From Capronia americana (Eukaryota > Ascomycota > Eurotiomycetes > Chaetothyriales > Herpotrichiellaceae): a stretch of DNA of 64,000 nucleotides. The first letter of the stretch is position 1, and each line of letters begins with the position of its first letter. The translations under genes were made by a program, and so were the position numbers. Positions 10,681-21,256 of the stretch are shown piece after piece. The stretch is taken from NCBI GenBank assembly GCA_016110215.1, contig JADWQD010000017.1, forward strand, positions 372,001 to 436,000. The letters run 5' to 3'. The notes beneath the pieces were generated by a model. The model was not told the DNA's origin, made no database searches, and was given only the letters and a program-made list of their open reading frames with translations.

Positions 10681-11661
10681 ATGTCGTACGCGGATCTAAA
10701 GGGGAAAACCTATGTTGTCACGGGGGCGGCCTCGGGCATGGGGCGGACGACGTCGATCCTGCTGGCGCAACAAGGCGCCAACGTGGCTCTTGTAGACCTG
10801 CGCAAGCCCCAGACGGTGCTTGACGAGGTGGAAAAACTCGGGGCCAAGGGCCTTGCGCTCTCGTGCGACGTCCAGGACGGAAACGCCGTGAACGTGGCCA
10901 TGGAGAAGATTGCGCAACATTTCGGCGGCATTGACGGGGCCGCCAACATGGCAGGCATCGTGGGGAGCCAGGGCATCAAGGGCACCGCGTTCGCGGTGGA
11001 CCGGCTGCCGGACGAGGCGTGGGACGAGATCTTGGGCGTCAATTTGAACGGAGTCAAGAATTCGCTGCGCGCCGAGCTGCGCCACATCAGGGACGGAGGG
11101 TCGATCGTCAATGCAGGGAGCATTGCTGGCCAGCTGGCGTATCCCTTCATGGCACCGTATTGCGTCAGCAAATGGGGTGTCCTGGGTCTCACAAAGGTTG
11201 CAGCGCAAGAGTCCGGCAGCCGTGGAATCAGAGTCAACGCTGTAGCCCCGTGAGGACCACCAACCTCCCTTCCTTCCCCCCCTGTCACTGTTTTCCACCC
11301 ACTCCGTCTTGTTTTCTTCCTCTTCTTTTGCTTCTCGGCGGGTTCACTATAGATTTGCTTACTCGCAAATCTTTTGAACAGAGGCATAATCCAAACGCCA
11401 ATGACGGCAGGTATGGGCAACAAGGATGAGTTGTTCGACGCTCTGGGGTCCAAGACTGCGTTGAGACGACTAGGTGAGCCGGAGGAGGTCTCCCGCGTCA
11501 TCCTCTTCCTGTTGAGCAAAGAGGCGAGTTACATTACTGGAGCGGTACGTCTCTCGAACCATTTTACTTCTCAAACCCCAACCTCGCACCCTCGCACAGA
11601 CTCGGACTCTGCTAACTAAATGTGTATTCAGGTCATCAACGTCGACGCAGGATACCAATAG
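10681..11661 (+). CDS. Short-chain dehydrogenase/reductase (SDR)
   Basis: Three exons (10681-11249, 11382-11544, 11632-11661) give 253 residues, the normal classical-SDR size. The N-terminal Rossmann motif is TGAASGMG. An acidic/basic pattern after strand 2 (VDLRKP) suggests NAD(H). CDV precedes the adenine-binding region, NMAG stands where NNAG is usual, the catalytic Ser lies in AGSIAGQ, and the catalytic Tyr-Lys pair is YCVSK. The C-terminus VDAGYQ matches the family DGG end. It would oxidise or reduce an alcohol/ketone in the cytosol. It lies head-to-tail behind the first regulator and tail-to-tail with the next SDR. Codon use is very GC-rich in exon 1 compared with the flanks. Substrate unknown. 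Confidence 0.9.
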
Positions 11662-12184
11662 CGAGAGGCATGATCGTGGTGGCAATGTCGCAAAGATACC
11701 AGAAAGTTGATAGGAAATGCTACAACGATGTTACAACTCATTGGAATACTGCTAGTTGGCGTGTTCCAGAAATGAAAAGCTAGGAGGACTCTGGAACTAC
11801 GACTAACATGCCTTTTGAGAAGCCACTGTAATGATCCAGATGTCTGAGACGACATTCACTGTATAGGTTGTAGATGTTAATGCCTTTGACAGATTGATAA
11901 TAATCAGAGCCCCCGGGGAAAGATCTGACTGCTGCCCCAAGAGTGACCAGTGTCACAAGCAGCGTGTATTATAACCAAAAGAGAACTCTCTCAGGTCTGT
12001 CTGCGTATGCTTCTGAAGCTACTAATACTGGGTGTTAGACGGACTGGTGGATCATGTATATCCATTCCCAACCAGGATAACAGTTCAGAACAGCAAGGAG
12101 CACAAGGACTTATGTTTTCTAGGAGCAGCTCGTGGCGTTCATTATGGTTCGAATACGGGATCTCGCTCAAGGCAGCCCAGTCCC
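11662..12184. other. Intergenic between convergent SDR genes
   Basis: This is the 3' flank of both SDR genes. It should hold two polyadenylation regions. Nothing else is seen. Confidence 0.45.
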
Positions 12185-13187
12185 CTATCTCACCGATTCA
12201 AATCCGCCATCATTGATGATATGTGTCCCGTTGATGAAACTGCTTTCCGGGCTAAGTAGAAAGCTGACGACGTTTGCTTGCTCCTCGGGAAGCCCGAACC
12301 GGCGCAGAGCAACATGAGGCACCAACCCGTGCTCCTCGCTGGCCTTGCTCCCTGGCGTGTATTCGTTTCCCAGGACATCTTGCAGCATTTCGGTGAGGGT
12401 AAATCCGGGACAGACTGCGTTGACGCGAACGCCTAGCGGTCCATAGAACTTGGCGCCATTCCTTGTGATGCCTATCGCGGCGTGTTTGGTCGGGGTGTAG
12501 GCCGCAAGACCCAAAGCTGTGACGCCGCAAATCGAGGCCACATTAGCAATCGAGCCTCGCTGTGGAGTGGGAGGCGCTGCGGAAGCTGGCAAGTATTCCA
12601 CTTCGCGCGGCGTCTGGCTCTTCATCTGGAGAGCCTCGTACTTCTGGCATAGCCACAGCCCTCGCTGGTTGATCCGGTAGGTCCTATTACAAGCAAGAAG
12701 AGTAATGTATCAGCAGTCTGAGGAGGCAGTAATAATACATGACAGCGAAGGAGGCGTAGAGCTGGAACAATGTGACGAGGCAAACACATCATCACTGGAA
12801 AGCAAAACAACGACCTTTGCACGAGGGAAGGATCTGGGCTTCTCCCGGTATTAATACTGACCTGTCAACCAATTCTGCTGAGACGGTCTCCTCCTCGTCG
12901 AAGATCTTCTCACAGATTCCTGCACAGTTCGCGGCATAGTCCAGGCGACCCCAGTGGCCTACAGCGGTCTGGACCATCTTCTGCACGTCCGACTCCTGAC
13001 TGACGTCGGTGCGCACAAACTCGGCCGGGGTTTTGTATTTTGTCCGAATCTCCTTCACCAACGACTGCCCTTTCTCCACTTGGACGTCGGCAATCAGCAC
13101 TGCGATGCCCCGCGAGGCGAGCTTTCGCGCGACCGCCGTCCCAATGCCCGATGCTCCCCCCGTCACCACAGCGCTGAATAATCCCAT
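12185..13187 (-). CDS. Short-chain dehydrogenase/reductase (SDR)
   Basis: Two exons (13187-12862 and 12683-12185) joined by a 178-base intron give 274 residues. The start MGLFSAVVTGG was chosen over an upstream in-frame Met because it places the TGGASGIG cofactor loop near the N-terminus. Other family marks are IADVQ after strand 2 (Asp favours NAD), TDVSQ, NCAG, the serine in NVASICG, and YTPTK as the Tyr-Lys pair, followed by VNAVCPGF and the final INDGGFESVR. The exon junction reads VDR-TYRINQRGLW, which restores the usual helix after the active-site region. The role is a cytosolic dehydrogenase of unknown substrate. It is convergent with the SDR at 10681. Confidence 0.9.
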
Positions 13188-14023
13188 ACTGGTCGTTAAT
13201 GCAGTTCGTGCGTGGCTTGTATTCAGCAATCCGACTCAACCAAAAATGCGACGATGCTGTGAGGCCTTTTCGTTGGGTTGGCCTGGAGTAAGGACGACTA
13301 GGTTTGATGTAGTCCAAAACTTGGACGGACAGTGACTGACGCTAGAATACATACCTTGAATCAAGGCGGTGTTAGGAGACCCCGACGCAAATATGCCAGG
13401 TACATAGGACTAACTGGAGTCAACCCGATCTCCGCGGGGTACATACATACCAATTTCCTCGGACATGACGAGTACTGTCTAGATGGGTGTCAACTCGCGA
13501 TACCGGCTAACAGGGTCGAGTTCTCCGAAGCCTCTTCATATGCACTCGGTTACAACTCCTTTGGAGAGGGGTAGACGATGGCGCTTCCCAGTCAAGGGGG
13601 ACACAGCCTTGGAACATGGAGTATTCTTTCGTACCCTACTCAGTGCTGTGCAAGTATGCAGAATGGACAACAGTGGCCAGCAGCCATGTCATACCATTTA
13701 TTCTAAGAGGTCTTCATAAAACATGCTGCCAGATCAATGCGCATGCCTCTCATTCTCCAGGTTCTGCCCTATCAATCGGCGTTCTCCTGCTAACCATTGC
13801 CATGTGACATCTTGCACCGGTGTTGCCCTGTTCACTCGCACGTTGGCTCGTTCTAGTAATGTGTGCCTTGCTATACAGAACCTGGAGGTACCTGAACCCC
13901 ATGTGGAGTCCCGTGTTGAAACTCCGGGACTGAATTCCGGACGATCTCCTCGGGAATCTGCTAGGATAGGATAGCTCCGACCCAAGCTTGCGGAGACGGT
14001 CCGATCACGAGCATCGCATGTGC
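13188..14023. other. Intergenic between SDR promoter and BVMO 3' end
   Basis: About 840 bases. The frames present are short and unlike protein. It holds the promoter of the minus-strand SDR and the terminator region of BVMO 1. Confidence 0.45.
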
Positions 14024-16273
14024 TCACAGCCCCACAGCAGTCCCTCCGGGGATCTCATCCAGTGCTTTCTTGATCCCATTACTAGATTCCCTTGGTTCTT
14101 GGGGCTCCTCCCACACATTGATCCCTTCCACGATTGGAGTCGGAATCTCCGCCTTCACAAGGTACTCGGTCGTGTCGGCGCCCGACATCTGCGCCACCGT
14201 GGTCCCGTTGCCCATCCACGCCAGCCGATTCGAGCCCAGGCATTCAAGATATTCGTAGGCAAAGTCTTCACCGCGAATGTTCTCGAGGACGATCTTTGCA
14301 TGGATCGTGGCGCCAGGCCATAGTGCGACCACACGACCGTCTTCAACATTGCGTTTGAACCAGGATTTGCACTTGGCCAAGAGTCAGCATACACGGAGAG
14401 AAACGCACGGACGGGGGAAACTTACACGTTCAGTGAAAACAGTGTTGGAGAAGTAGGCGTCGACGTGCTTGACGAAATCCGACGTGGCTTCCTGGCTAAG
14501 GGAGTGTTAGAAAGAAAACAGTGATTTTAGAGCGATGGGCTCGTGTGGCGACTTTCCTTACGGTCATCGATTTGATGTATTCTCGTTGAATCTTTTGGAT
14601 GTTCTTGATCATCCAGTCCGCAACTTGCTCCAGGAAGACGATTGCCGACCCAGACCCAGGCCCACCGTTGGGGCCAAAGTAGATATAGAAGTTGGGCAAC
14701 TTGGGCACACAGATTGCCAGGTATGCCTGGGGATATGGATCCCAGACGTCCTCCAGCGAGACGCCGTCCAACCCAACAACCGGGGGCTCATCCTTCATTG
14801 TTCTAAAGAGACGGTGCCGTTAGCCAGGAGTTTTGTGTGCAGGCGATCAGGAACTGACTGCTGGAGGGGGCTTTAGGGAACTTACGTGTTGTAGCCCGTG
14901 GCACATATGATCACGTCCACCTCCCGGACCTTCCCATCATTGGCTTTGATTCCGTTTTCCACAATGGTTTCGATACCACACCCGATGAAATCGACGTTGT
15001 CTTCAACTAGGGCCTCCAAGTAGCCTGGTCCAGGGGTAAGACGGCGACAGAACGGCGAGAAATCCGGGCGGAGACTCGTATAGATATCGGGTTTCTTTGC
15101 AAGTTTGGCCTTCATGGAATCGTCATTGAGCCTGAAGAAAGCCTTCTGGGCCTCTGTGTCCTTGAATAGAATTTCTGGCTTCATATTCATGATCTGTTCA
15201 ATCTCTCGGCGGTAATTCAGATATACGTCCGGCTTCTCGCGGAAGGTTCTGAGTTCGTCCTCTGTATATTTGTCTATTATTTTAATTAGCCTCTGTGTCT
15301 TCATAAGGGCAATACAACTTGGTAGACGCATCGTGCAAGATGCATCTACCTTGACGAGGTGATGATTTCGACGTACAGTTATCGGTTGCACCTCTTTGAG
15401 AGTTGTCGGAGCCATAGCCGACCGGCGATATCCAGGTTTTCCCCTTCATGTAGTGATCTACTCTCGCTGCCTTGGGCTGGAGCTGAGGCACGATCTGGAT
15501 CCCTGAAGAACCACCCCCGATGACGGCAATACGCTTGCCGGTGGGATCCAAAGGATGCTTCCAGCTGCTTTTGTCGGCCGAATGGAGGAGAGTGCCTTTA
15601 AAGGTCTCGATGCCTGGGATATTTGGCCACTCCCATCGATTCAGGATGCCAGTTGCCTTGATCAGAATATCCGACTCGTCGACGAAACTCTGTTGCTCAC
15701 CGGTCAGCGACATGGGGTTCCTTATCGGTGTTGAGGGGCTGTTTTTCATTACCTCCCCAGTCTCCAGGTTCTTTATGCCGACCTTCCATTTACCCAGAGA
15801 TGCGTCCCAAGCGGCGCCTTCGAACATATGCCGCTTTTTGACATATTTCTCCACGTTGTACCGCCTGGCCACATTCTTCATATAGCGCTGGATCTCGGAG
15901 CCCGATGCATAGAAGTGACTCCAATTTGGGTTGTTTGCAAAGGTGAATTGATAACTGTGAGCAGGAATGTCGCAAGCCACGCCAGGGTATCTAAAACCCA
16001 AGGATATCTGTAGTCAGCCCTGGTCATATTCATCATAATAGAGTCGGTATTATCGTACCTATTTTCATGCCATGTGCCTCCAATATCGTCACTCTTTTCA
16101 TAAATGACAAGATCTAGATTTTTGATCTTGGGCGGGAACTTGATAGCCGTAAGGATGCCCGAGACGCCCGCTCCGATGCATATCACTTTGATCGGTCTGT
16201 CGTCGTCGACTGATTTCGTCGTCGGGTGCGCCCAATGATCACGATCACCTCCCGTGGCCGGAAGACTACCCAT
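14024..16273 (-). CDS. FAD-dependent Baeyer-Villiger-type monooxygenase 1
   Basis: Six exons (16273-16059, 15990-15392, 15273-14886, 14802-14562, 14491-14426, 14371-14024) give 618 residues. The FAD-binding Rossmann motif is GAGVSG, followed by GGTWHENRYPGVACDIP and by IGGGSSGIQ, the second (NADPH) Rossmann motif. ATGIL and ATGYNT are the usual linker motifs. The BVMO fingerprint region reads FKGTLLHSADKSSWKHP: the Phe, Gly, His and Trp are present, but the His-Trp spacing is longer than in the textbook FxGxxxHxxxW. The C-terminus (SWFKRN, LWPG) is typical of fungal members. The enzyme inserts an oxygen next to a ketone, giving an ester or lactone, with NADPH and O2 in the cytosol. It shares a 522-base divergent promoter with the SDR at 16796, which could supply the ketone. 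Alternative: an N- or S-oxidising flavin monooxygenase. Confidence 0.9.
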
Positions 16274-16795
16274 TCTGTACAGACTTCTAGGCTATCAAGG
16301 TGCTGTTCGGGTACGCTCGGTTTCACTCGACGCCTTATGAATGCTTCTTCCATCCTGATCAGTCGGCCAGTATTATCCTCGGCGATATCCGGAAATAATA
16401 CCAACCATGTCTGAAGCAAGGATCCCATGGCTCGCACGCGTTGATTATGTCCGTATCTGCATGCACGGCATTCACAGTTATCCCTTGGACAAGGTGCGAA
16501 GATGATACCCTCTCGGGGGGTTGCGATGCTTCACCTTCTCCGTAAATTCCGTAGTTTCCGCGAGTCATTTCCGTCGAATGAGCGAACGGCTTTGAACCCC
16601 AATCCAGCATCCTGATTTCCATCGCCAAGTGATTGAAGAGCGAGGTTCAGTATACCAGCAAATACTGGGCGTGGCGCCTGAGTCTGATGACACGCTTCAG
16701 AATGTCCCAGGGATTCGGACAACCTAAAACTTCACCCGACGAAGTCGACACTTTCTCGCGAAAGAGATTTCCTCCAGTCTCGCATCGCATCAACC
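16274..16795. promoter_or_regulatory. Bidirectional promoter between BVMO 1 and SDR
   Basis: The 522 bases separate two divergent start codons. No coding frame is convincing. It contains a CGG-N6-CCG inverted repeat about 106 bases from the BVMO start. Shared regulation of the two genes is likely. Confidence 0.55.
16380..16391. promoter_or_regulatory. Candidate Zn2Cys6 binding site, CGG-N6-CCG
   Basis: CGG CGATAT CCG is an inverted pair of CGG triplets with a 6-base spacer, the arrangement recognised by several Gal4-class dimers such as Ppr1 and UaY. Such a site occurs by chance in GC-balanced DNA, so the position in a divergent promoter is the main argument. Confidence 0.35.
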
Positions 16796-17641
16796 ATGAC
16801 AGCCTCCTCACGGTTTTCTGACCAGGTCGTCTTTGTCACAGGCGGGACTTCTGGCCTTGGATTCGAAGTTACGCAGATATTCCACGAGCAGGGGGCGAAA
16901 GTGTTTGTCACCGATTTGCAGGAACGAGATGTATTGAAGCGGCTGGGTGGTGGCTCTGCAACATTTCAGATATGTGATGTCAGCGACCCTGACGACTGTC
17001 AAAAGGCGATTGAAGCCTGTATTGCCAAGTTCGGCAGACTCGACATCCTATTCCACGGCGCCGCCCATCCTGGTCAACTAGCACCAGTGACGACGCACGA
17101 CGTGGCGACTTTCCAAAAAGTGATCAATACCAATCTCTGTTCGGCATTCTACTTGGCTCGAATCGCCATTCCACAAATGCAAAAGCAGGGCAAAGGTGTC
17201 ATTGTCAACGTTGGAAGCACGTCGGGTTTCCGCGCCGACTATGGCCTTTGTTCGTACAATGCAGCCAAGGCTGGCATCATGAATCTCACGAGAGCCATGG
17301 CGGTAGATCATGCGGCAGAAGGCATTAGGGTGAATGCAATATGTCCGGGATTCATGAAGACGCCAATGACCAGCAGGTTCCAAGAAGAGCCAGAGGTTTT
17401 GCAGGGCCTTCTTAATGCAATCCCTGCCGGTCGCGCAGCCGATCCCGTGGAGATAGCAAGGGTGGTGGCATTTTTGGCTACTGACGAGGCGTCATATATC
17501 ACGGGGCAATGTGAGCAAACTGATTACCGCGCAGACACCAGTCTTTTGTTTGACTAATCGACTCACTTTCTAGGTATCACTGTGGATGGCGGTTGGACCG
17601 CGTTTACTGGAGCTCCCAACTACACAAAGCTTTTGCAGTAA
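16796..17641 (+). CDS. Short-chain dehydrogenase/reductase (SDR)
   Basis: Two exons (16796-17510, 17574-17641) give 260 residues. TGGTSGLG is the cofactor loop, VTDLQ after strand 2 favours NAD, and CDVSDPDD follows. The active-site Ser lies in VGSTSGFRAD and the Tyr-Lys pair is YNAAK. ICPGFMKTPM and the C-terminal TVDGGWTAF are family-typical. Unusually, the NNAG structural motif is replaced by HGAAH (ILFHGAAHPG). It is divergent from BVMO 1 and plausibly oxidises an alcohol to the ketone that the BVMO uses. Substrate unknown. Confidence 0.9.
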
Positions 17642-18146
17642 AACGGGTTACGTTGTTCGGGTCAGCCCATAGCGATGGCAAGGGAATGACATGAACAAGA
17701 ATCATGCAGCACATAAGAACGCCTCCGACGAATACATGCTACAGGGTACGAGTGGGGGTGTCACCTAGGCAATTATGTCCATAGCTCCTGTCCCAAGAGT
17801 AATTAGAAGGCAAAGCGGCATCTGATCGCGGAGATATCCTGAAAAATGTATTAATCTGCAATGAACCAGACTATGTTGCGTTCGCTTCCTCTGGTTTTCC
17901 ATTTCGTCCAGTGGAAGCGTCAAGGAGCGTAATTACGTAGAGACGCCTTCCAGATCAGTTATGATAACACGAAACTACCAAATTTGGGACATCCGGCAGC
18001 TTGAATCGCGCGAGTTCGGTGATGGAAAGACAAAAGCTGGATTTTGCTAGGTTCATGTCAACCTGGTCAATGTTGAAGGCTTTACCAACATGTCTTATTA
18101 CTTGAAGCTGAATTGGAAGGGGTCGCCTTGGTTATCCCAGCACTTT
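17642..18146. other. Intergenic between convergent genes
   Basis: About 500 bases of 3' flank for the SDR and for the minus-strand transporter. No gene or repeat is recognised. Confidence 0.45.
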
Positions 18147-19694
18147 TTATGATGACTTCTTGTCCGCTTCCTCCATAATTTCAACGTGGGTTTCACCGTT
18201 CTCTGCCACAGAGGCCTCACGAATGTCTTTTTCTTGTGCTCGGAAGGCCAGTCTTCTTTCCAATTCAGCACGGTGGGCGGGCTTCGCGTAAAGCACATCC
18301 AACTCCTCCAACGTCAAGCCCTTTGTTTCCCTCACGACGAAATAGACGAACAGGACCTGGAGCCCACTCCCGACGCAGAAGAGAATGTAGAACTTCCATC
18401 CAATGTTGGAAATTGCGATAGGCCCAACCATGACCAATATAAATGTTGTCAACCACTCTGTACCCACTGCAAGTGCTGTACCGACGTGTCTGACGCTAAG
18501 AGGCGTCACCTCGGCAGCATAGAGCCATGGGACGCCAATCCAGGCAGCGCCGAAGCAGAAGTCAAACAAGAAAATGAAGACCGTGGACATGAGGAGGGAG
18601 TCGTGAGTGTTGACGGCAAGACCAATTGTGTAGCATACCATGCAAACGGTGCAGGCGACGGCGCCCCACAAAAGCACTGGTCGACGTCCGAATATCTCGA
18701 CAGTAAAGACGGCAGTGATGGACCCGCCCACATTCATCCACGTGACGCCTCCAGATGTCAGGCCAGCTTGGTGCTGGCTCATTCCAAGATTGTTGATGAA
18801 GAGGTAGGATGCGTAGTAGGCAATGAAGGATATGCCGCCTAGTTGTTGGATGAACTGCATAATAACACAGATCCAGATGCGCCAGGCATATCTGACCTGG
18901 GAGGTGTCCCAAATGACATCCTTGAACTTGAACTCGACTTCCCGTTCGACAGTAATTGCTTCCATAATCTCTCTGTGGTGCTCAGTAACAGTGGGATGAT
19001 CGACCGGAACCGAGTAGATTCTGGCGATAATTGAATCTGCCTCTGCGAGATATCCGTGGCTGAAAAGCCAGCGCGGCGACTCGGGAACCAGAGTGATTGA
19101 CGCCAGAGTAAGAAGACAGAAGGAAATCTGGAAGTAGAGTGGAAGTCTCCAGACAATTGAGCCCTTGTAGTTTGTGGTGGTCCCGTAGTCAAACCAGTAG
19201 GATAGAACAAGGCCCAGTTGGACAATGACAATCTGGATCAATACCAGGGGTCCGCGTCGATGTGAATGTGCACATTCAGACACCCACACTGGGATTATGG
19301 TCGAGTTGATTCCGGTTCCGATGCCTGCAACAATGCGTCCGCCGATCATCATAGCCGTCGAAAGGGCGCCTCCTTGAAGGCCGGCTCCCAATATGAGAAA
19401 TAAACAGCCGATGATAACCAGTATACGTCGGCCAAACTTCAAGCCATACACTGCGGTCCACAGGCAGCCAATCAGGCAGCCGATGTCGTAGATTGCGACA
19501 ACAAGACCCTGCAAGGTGGAATCGGTTACGTCGATTCGGAGGCCGCCGAGGAGCTGAGGAGTGGCGATGAGACCACCGAAGACCCCCTGGTCGTAGCCAA
19601 AGAGTAGGAATGCCATCGATGACGATAACATGATGCTTAGCTGCAAAGGCAAGCCTTTCAGGCCTGAACAATATCCCACGAGAAACGACCCCAT
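18147..19694 (-). CDS. MFS sugar-type transporter (paralogue of the 4697 gene)
   Basis: This intronless gene of 515 residues starts MGSFLVGYCSG. Marks in order: GYDQGVFGGLIATPQLL in TM1, GLKFGRRILV in the TM2-3 loop, PESPRWLFSHGYLAEAD, QQLGGISFIAYYASYLF in TM7, EIFGRRPVLL, and ETKGLTLEELDVLYAKPAHRAELE at the end. It aligns throughout with the plus-strand transporter at 4697-6256, including the unusual identical GYDQGVFGGLIATPQLL stretch and the AHRAELE tail, so the two are paralogues placed in opposite orientation around regulator, SDR and BVMO genes. It would be a plasma-membrane proton symporter for a sugar or related polar substrate; substrate unknown. Confidence 0.93.
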   Translation of the reverse strand: MGSFLVGYCSGLKGLPLQLSIMLSSSMAFLLFGYDQGVFGGLIATPQLLGGLRIDVTDSTLQGLVVAIYDIGCLIGCLWTAVYGLKFGRRILVIIGCLFLILGAGLQGGALSTAMMIGGRIVAGIGTGINSTIIPVWVSECAHSHRRGPLVLIQIVIVQLGLVLSYWFDYGTTTNYKGSIVWRLPLYFQISFCLLTLASITLVPESPRWLFSHGYLAEADSIIARIYSVPVDHPTVTEHHREIMEAITVEREVEFKFKDVIWDTSQVRYAWRIWICVIMQFIQQLGGISFIAYYASYLFINNLGMSQHQAGLTSGGVTWMNVGGSITAVFTVEIFGRRPVLLWGAVACTVCMVCYTIGLAVNTHDSLLMSTVFIFLFDFCFGAAWIGVPWLYAAEVTPLSVRHVGTALAVGTEWLTTFILVMVGPIAISNIGWKFYILFCVGSGLQVLFVYFVVRETKGLTLEELDVLYAKPAHRAELERRLAFRAQEKDIREASVAENGETHVEIMEEADKKSS

Positions 19695-21256
19695 GGTGAA
19701 ATTTGGTTTCGATGCTGAGAACGGGTATCACTCCCACTTGGCCGGGATGAGAAAGAAGATGGTGAACACAACTTCGATCCATCAGGTAAATCGAGCAGGC
19801 TTTTGAGGGTCATTATTGGCAAGGTAGCCAGAGCCATCCATCTCCGAAGAGTCATCGGGATTTCTGGAAATTGTTGGTGTCGGTGTTTGAAATTCCGGAC
19901 GTGCCTAGGAAAAGTAATAGCGTTTGCCTGGACGCGACTTGCGGAGTACATGTCTAGAGTTTCGAGGAAGGCCTCGGGAGGACCCCAATTTCTCGGTCCA
20001 GGGGAAGAGAAGGCCAAGCGCAGATCCCGCTCACAATCCAGCTCCTTGGATACAGCACGGCGCAACGGCAGGCTCCAGAGGTACCTCTCACTACCAATTT
20101 CCGATTACACTTGCAGACTTGAGAAGCCCACCATCTGAAGTTGAGGTATGGCTAAAGTAATTTTGAGATGTGCTTGTAGAGTGCCGTCTGCTAGCGTCCA
20201 AAACGGGCTGGGGCTCTGGTCGTGAAACCCTCTGCTTCTTCCGTCACTCTCAACTCATTCTCACCTTACCCTGATCAGAATTTCACCCAGCCTCTGTGTG
20301 CGGCAATCAATCCTACTAGTACTGGTTTTAACCAAGATAGAATCTTCGGATCATCTTGCCTCACAGGTCAATTGATGAGCCTTCTTCTAATATTTATGAG
20401 CACGGGCCACTGTGAGATGCTTCTAAGGTAATACCCTCGCAGCATCCCGAACCCCGATTCCACTGAATCTCAGGGCAGATAAAGCTGGCAAAAGCATTGG
20501 ACAGACTCTCTTCTCATTCCTTTCCCAGATTTTGATTTCTGGTGGTCCCATATCATATTACAATGGTCTGCACGCCCGGGCGTTTCCTGACGCAGAATCT
20601 ATACCAGTGTCCCTTCCTACCCACCGAGTGGAGCATATTCACGTCACAGCGTCTCACAGTACTCAACGAGTCAGGAAGCGTCAAAGGTACTGGAAGAGAG
20701 ATTGGGGCACTCTCAGTTTCCAGGGACCATCTCACTCCTTTCCCGGAACAAGGCCATACCTACCACATTTGAGTCCCCCGTCCAGGTCACCCGAGTCTTG
20801 GAATTTGTTGGATTCATGCATTGTGGAAAAGGCGACGATAAAAACTACACAAGAACGGAGCCGGACAAAGCATGACATGCTGGCGGATCGGAAGGTTGGC
20901 ATAGACCTACTGACTCTTCCCATCCAGTTATCATACTACGTCGATGTCGAGGAACAGGACCGATTCTTCCTACACCATACACGGGTAAACTGACCGGCAG
21001 GCTTTCTTCCGTTCTGACGCATACCAGGCCTGCAAGGCGACTGGCCGATCGAATCAGCTCCGCCGATGAAAGGTCTATTCTACCTGCTCCTAGGCTCGCC
21101 TGTACAGCTTTGGCCACCATGAAGCACATTACTGGGTTCGAGCCGGGTATGGTGTAATTGTCCTTCTGTCGTACGACATCTGTCTCAACCTGCTGGGAGC
21201 CCTTCTTGATCGAGATTCCGCATGTTGGGAAATCCCGTATCACGGCTACTTAATAC
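19695..21256. other. Intergenic, 1.6 kb without a supported gene
   Basis: The frames at 20532-20993 (+), 20845-21243 (-) and 19658-20065 (-) have no domain, no fitting splice partners and noise-like composition. The region holds the transporter promoter and the P450 3' end, and could contain an undetected decayed gene. Confidence 0.4.

Noticed and set aside
10696..11519. Long minus-strand frames (200 and 269 codons)
   Set aside because: They lie antisense to the SDR at 10681-11661, whose motifs and splice phases are clear; they are shadows of GC-rich coding DNA.
20532..20993. 153-codon plus-strand frame in the gene-free region
   Set aside because: No domain or regulatory context; overlapping frames on both strands are of equal quality.
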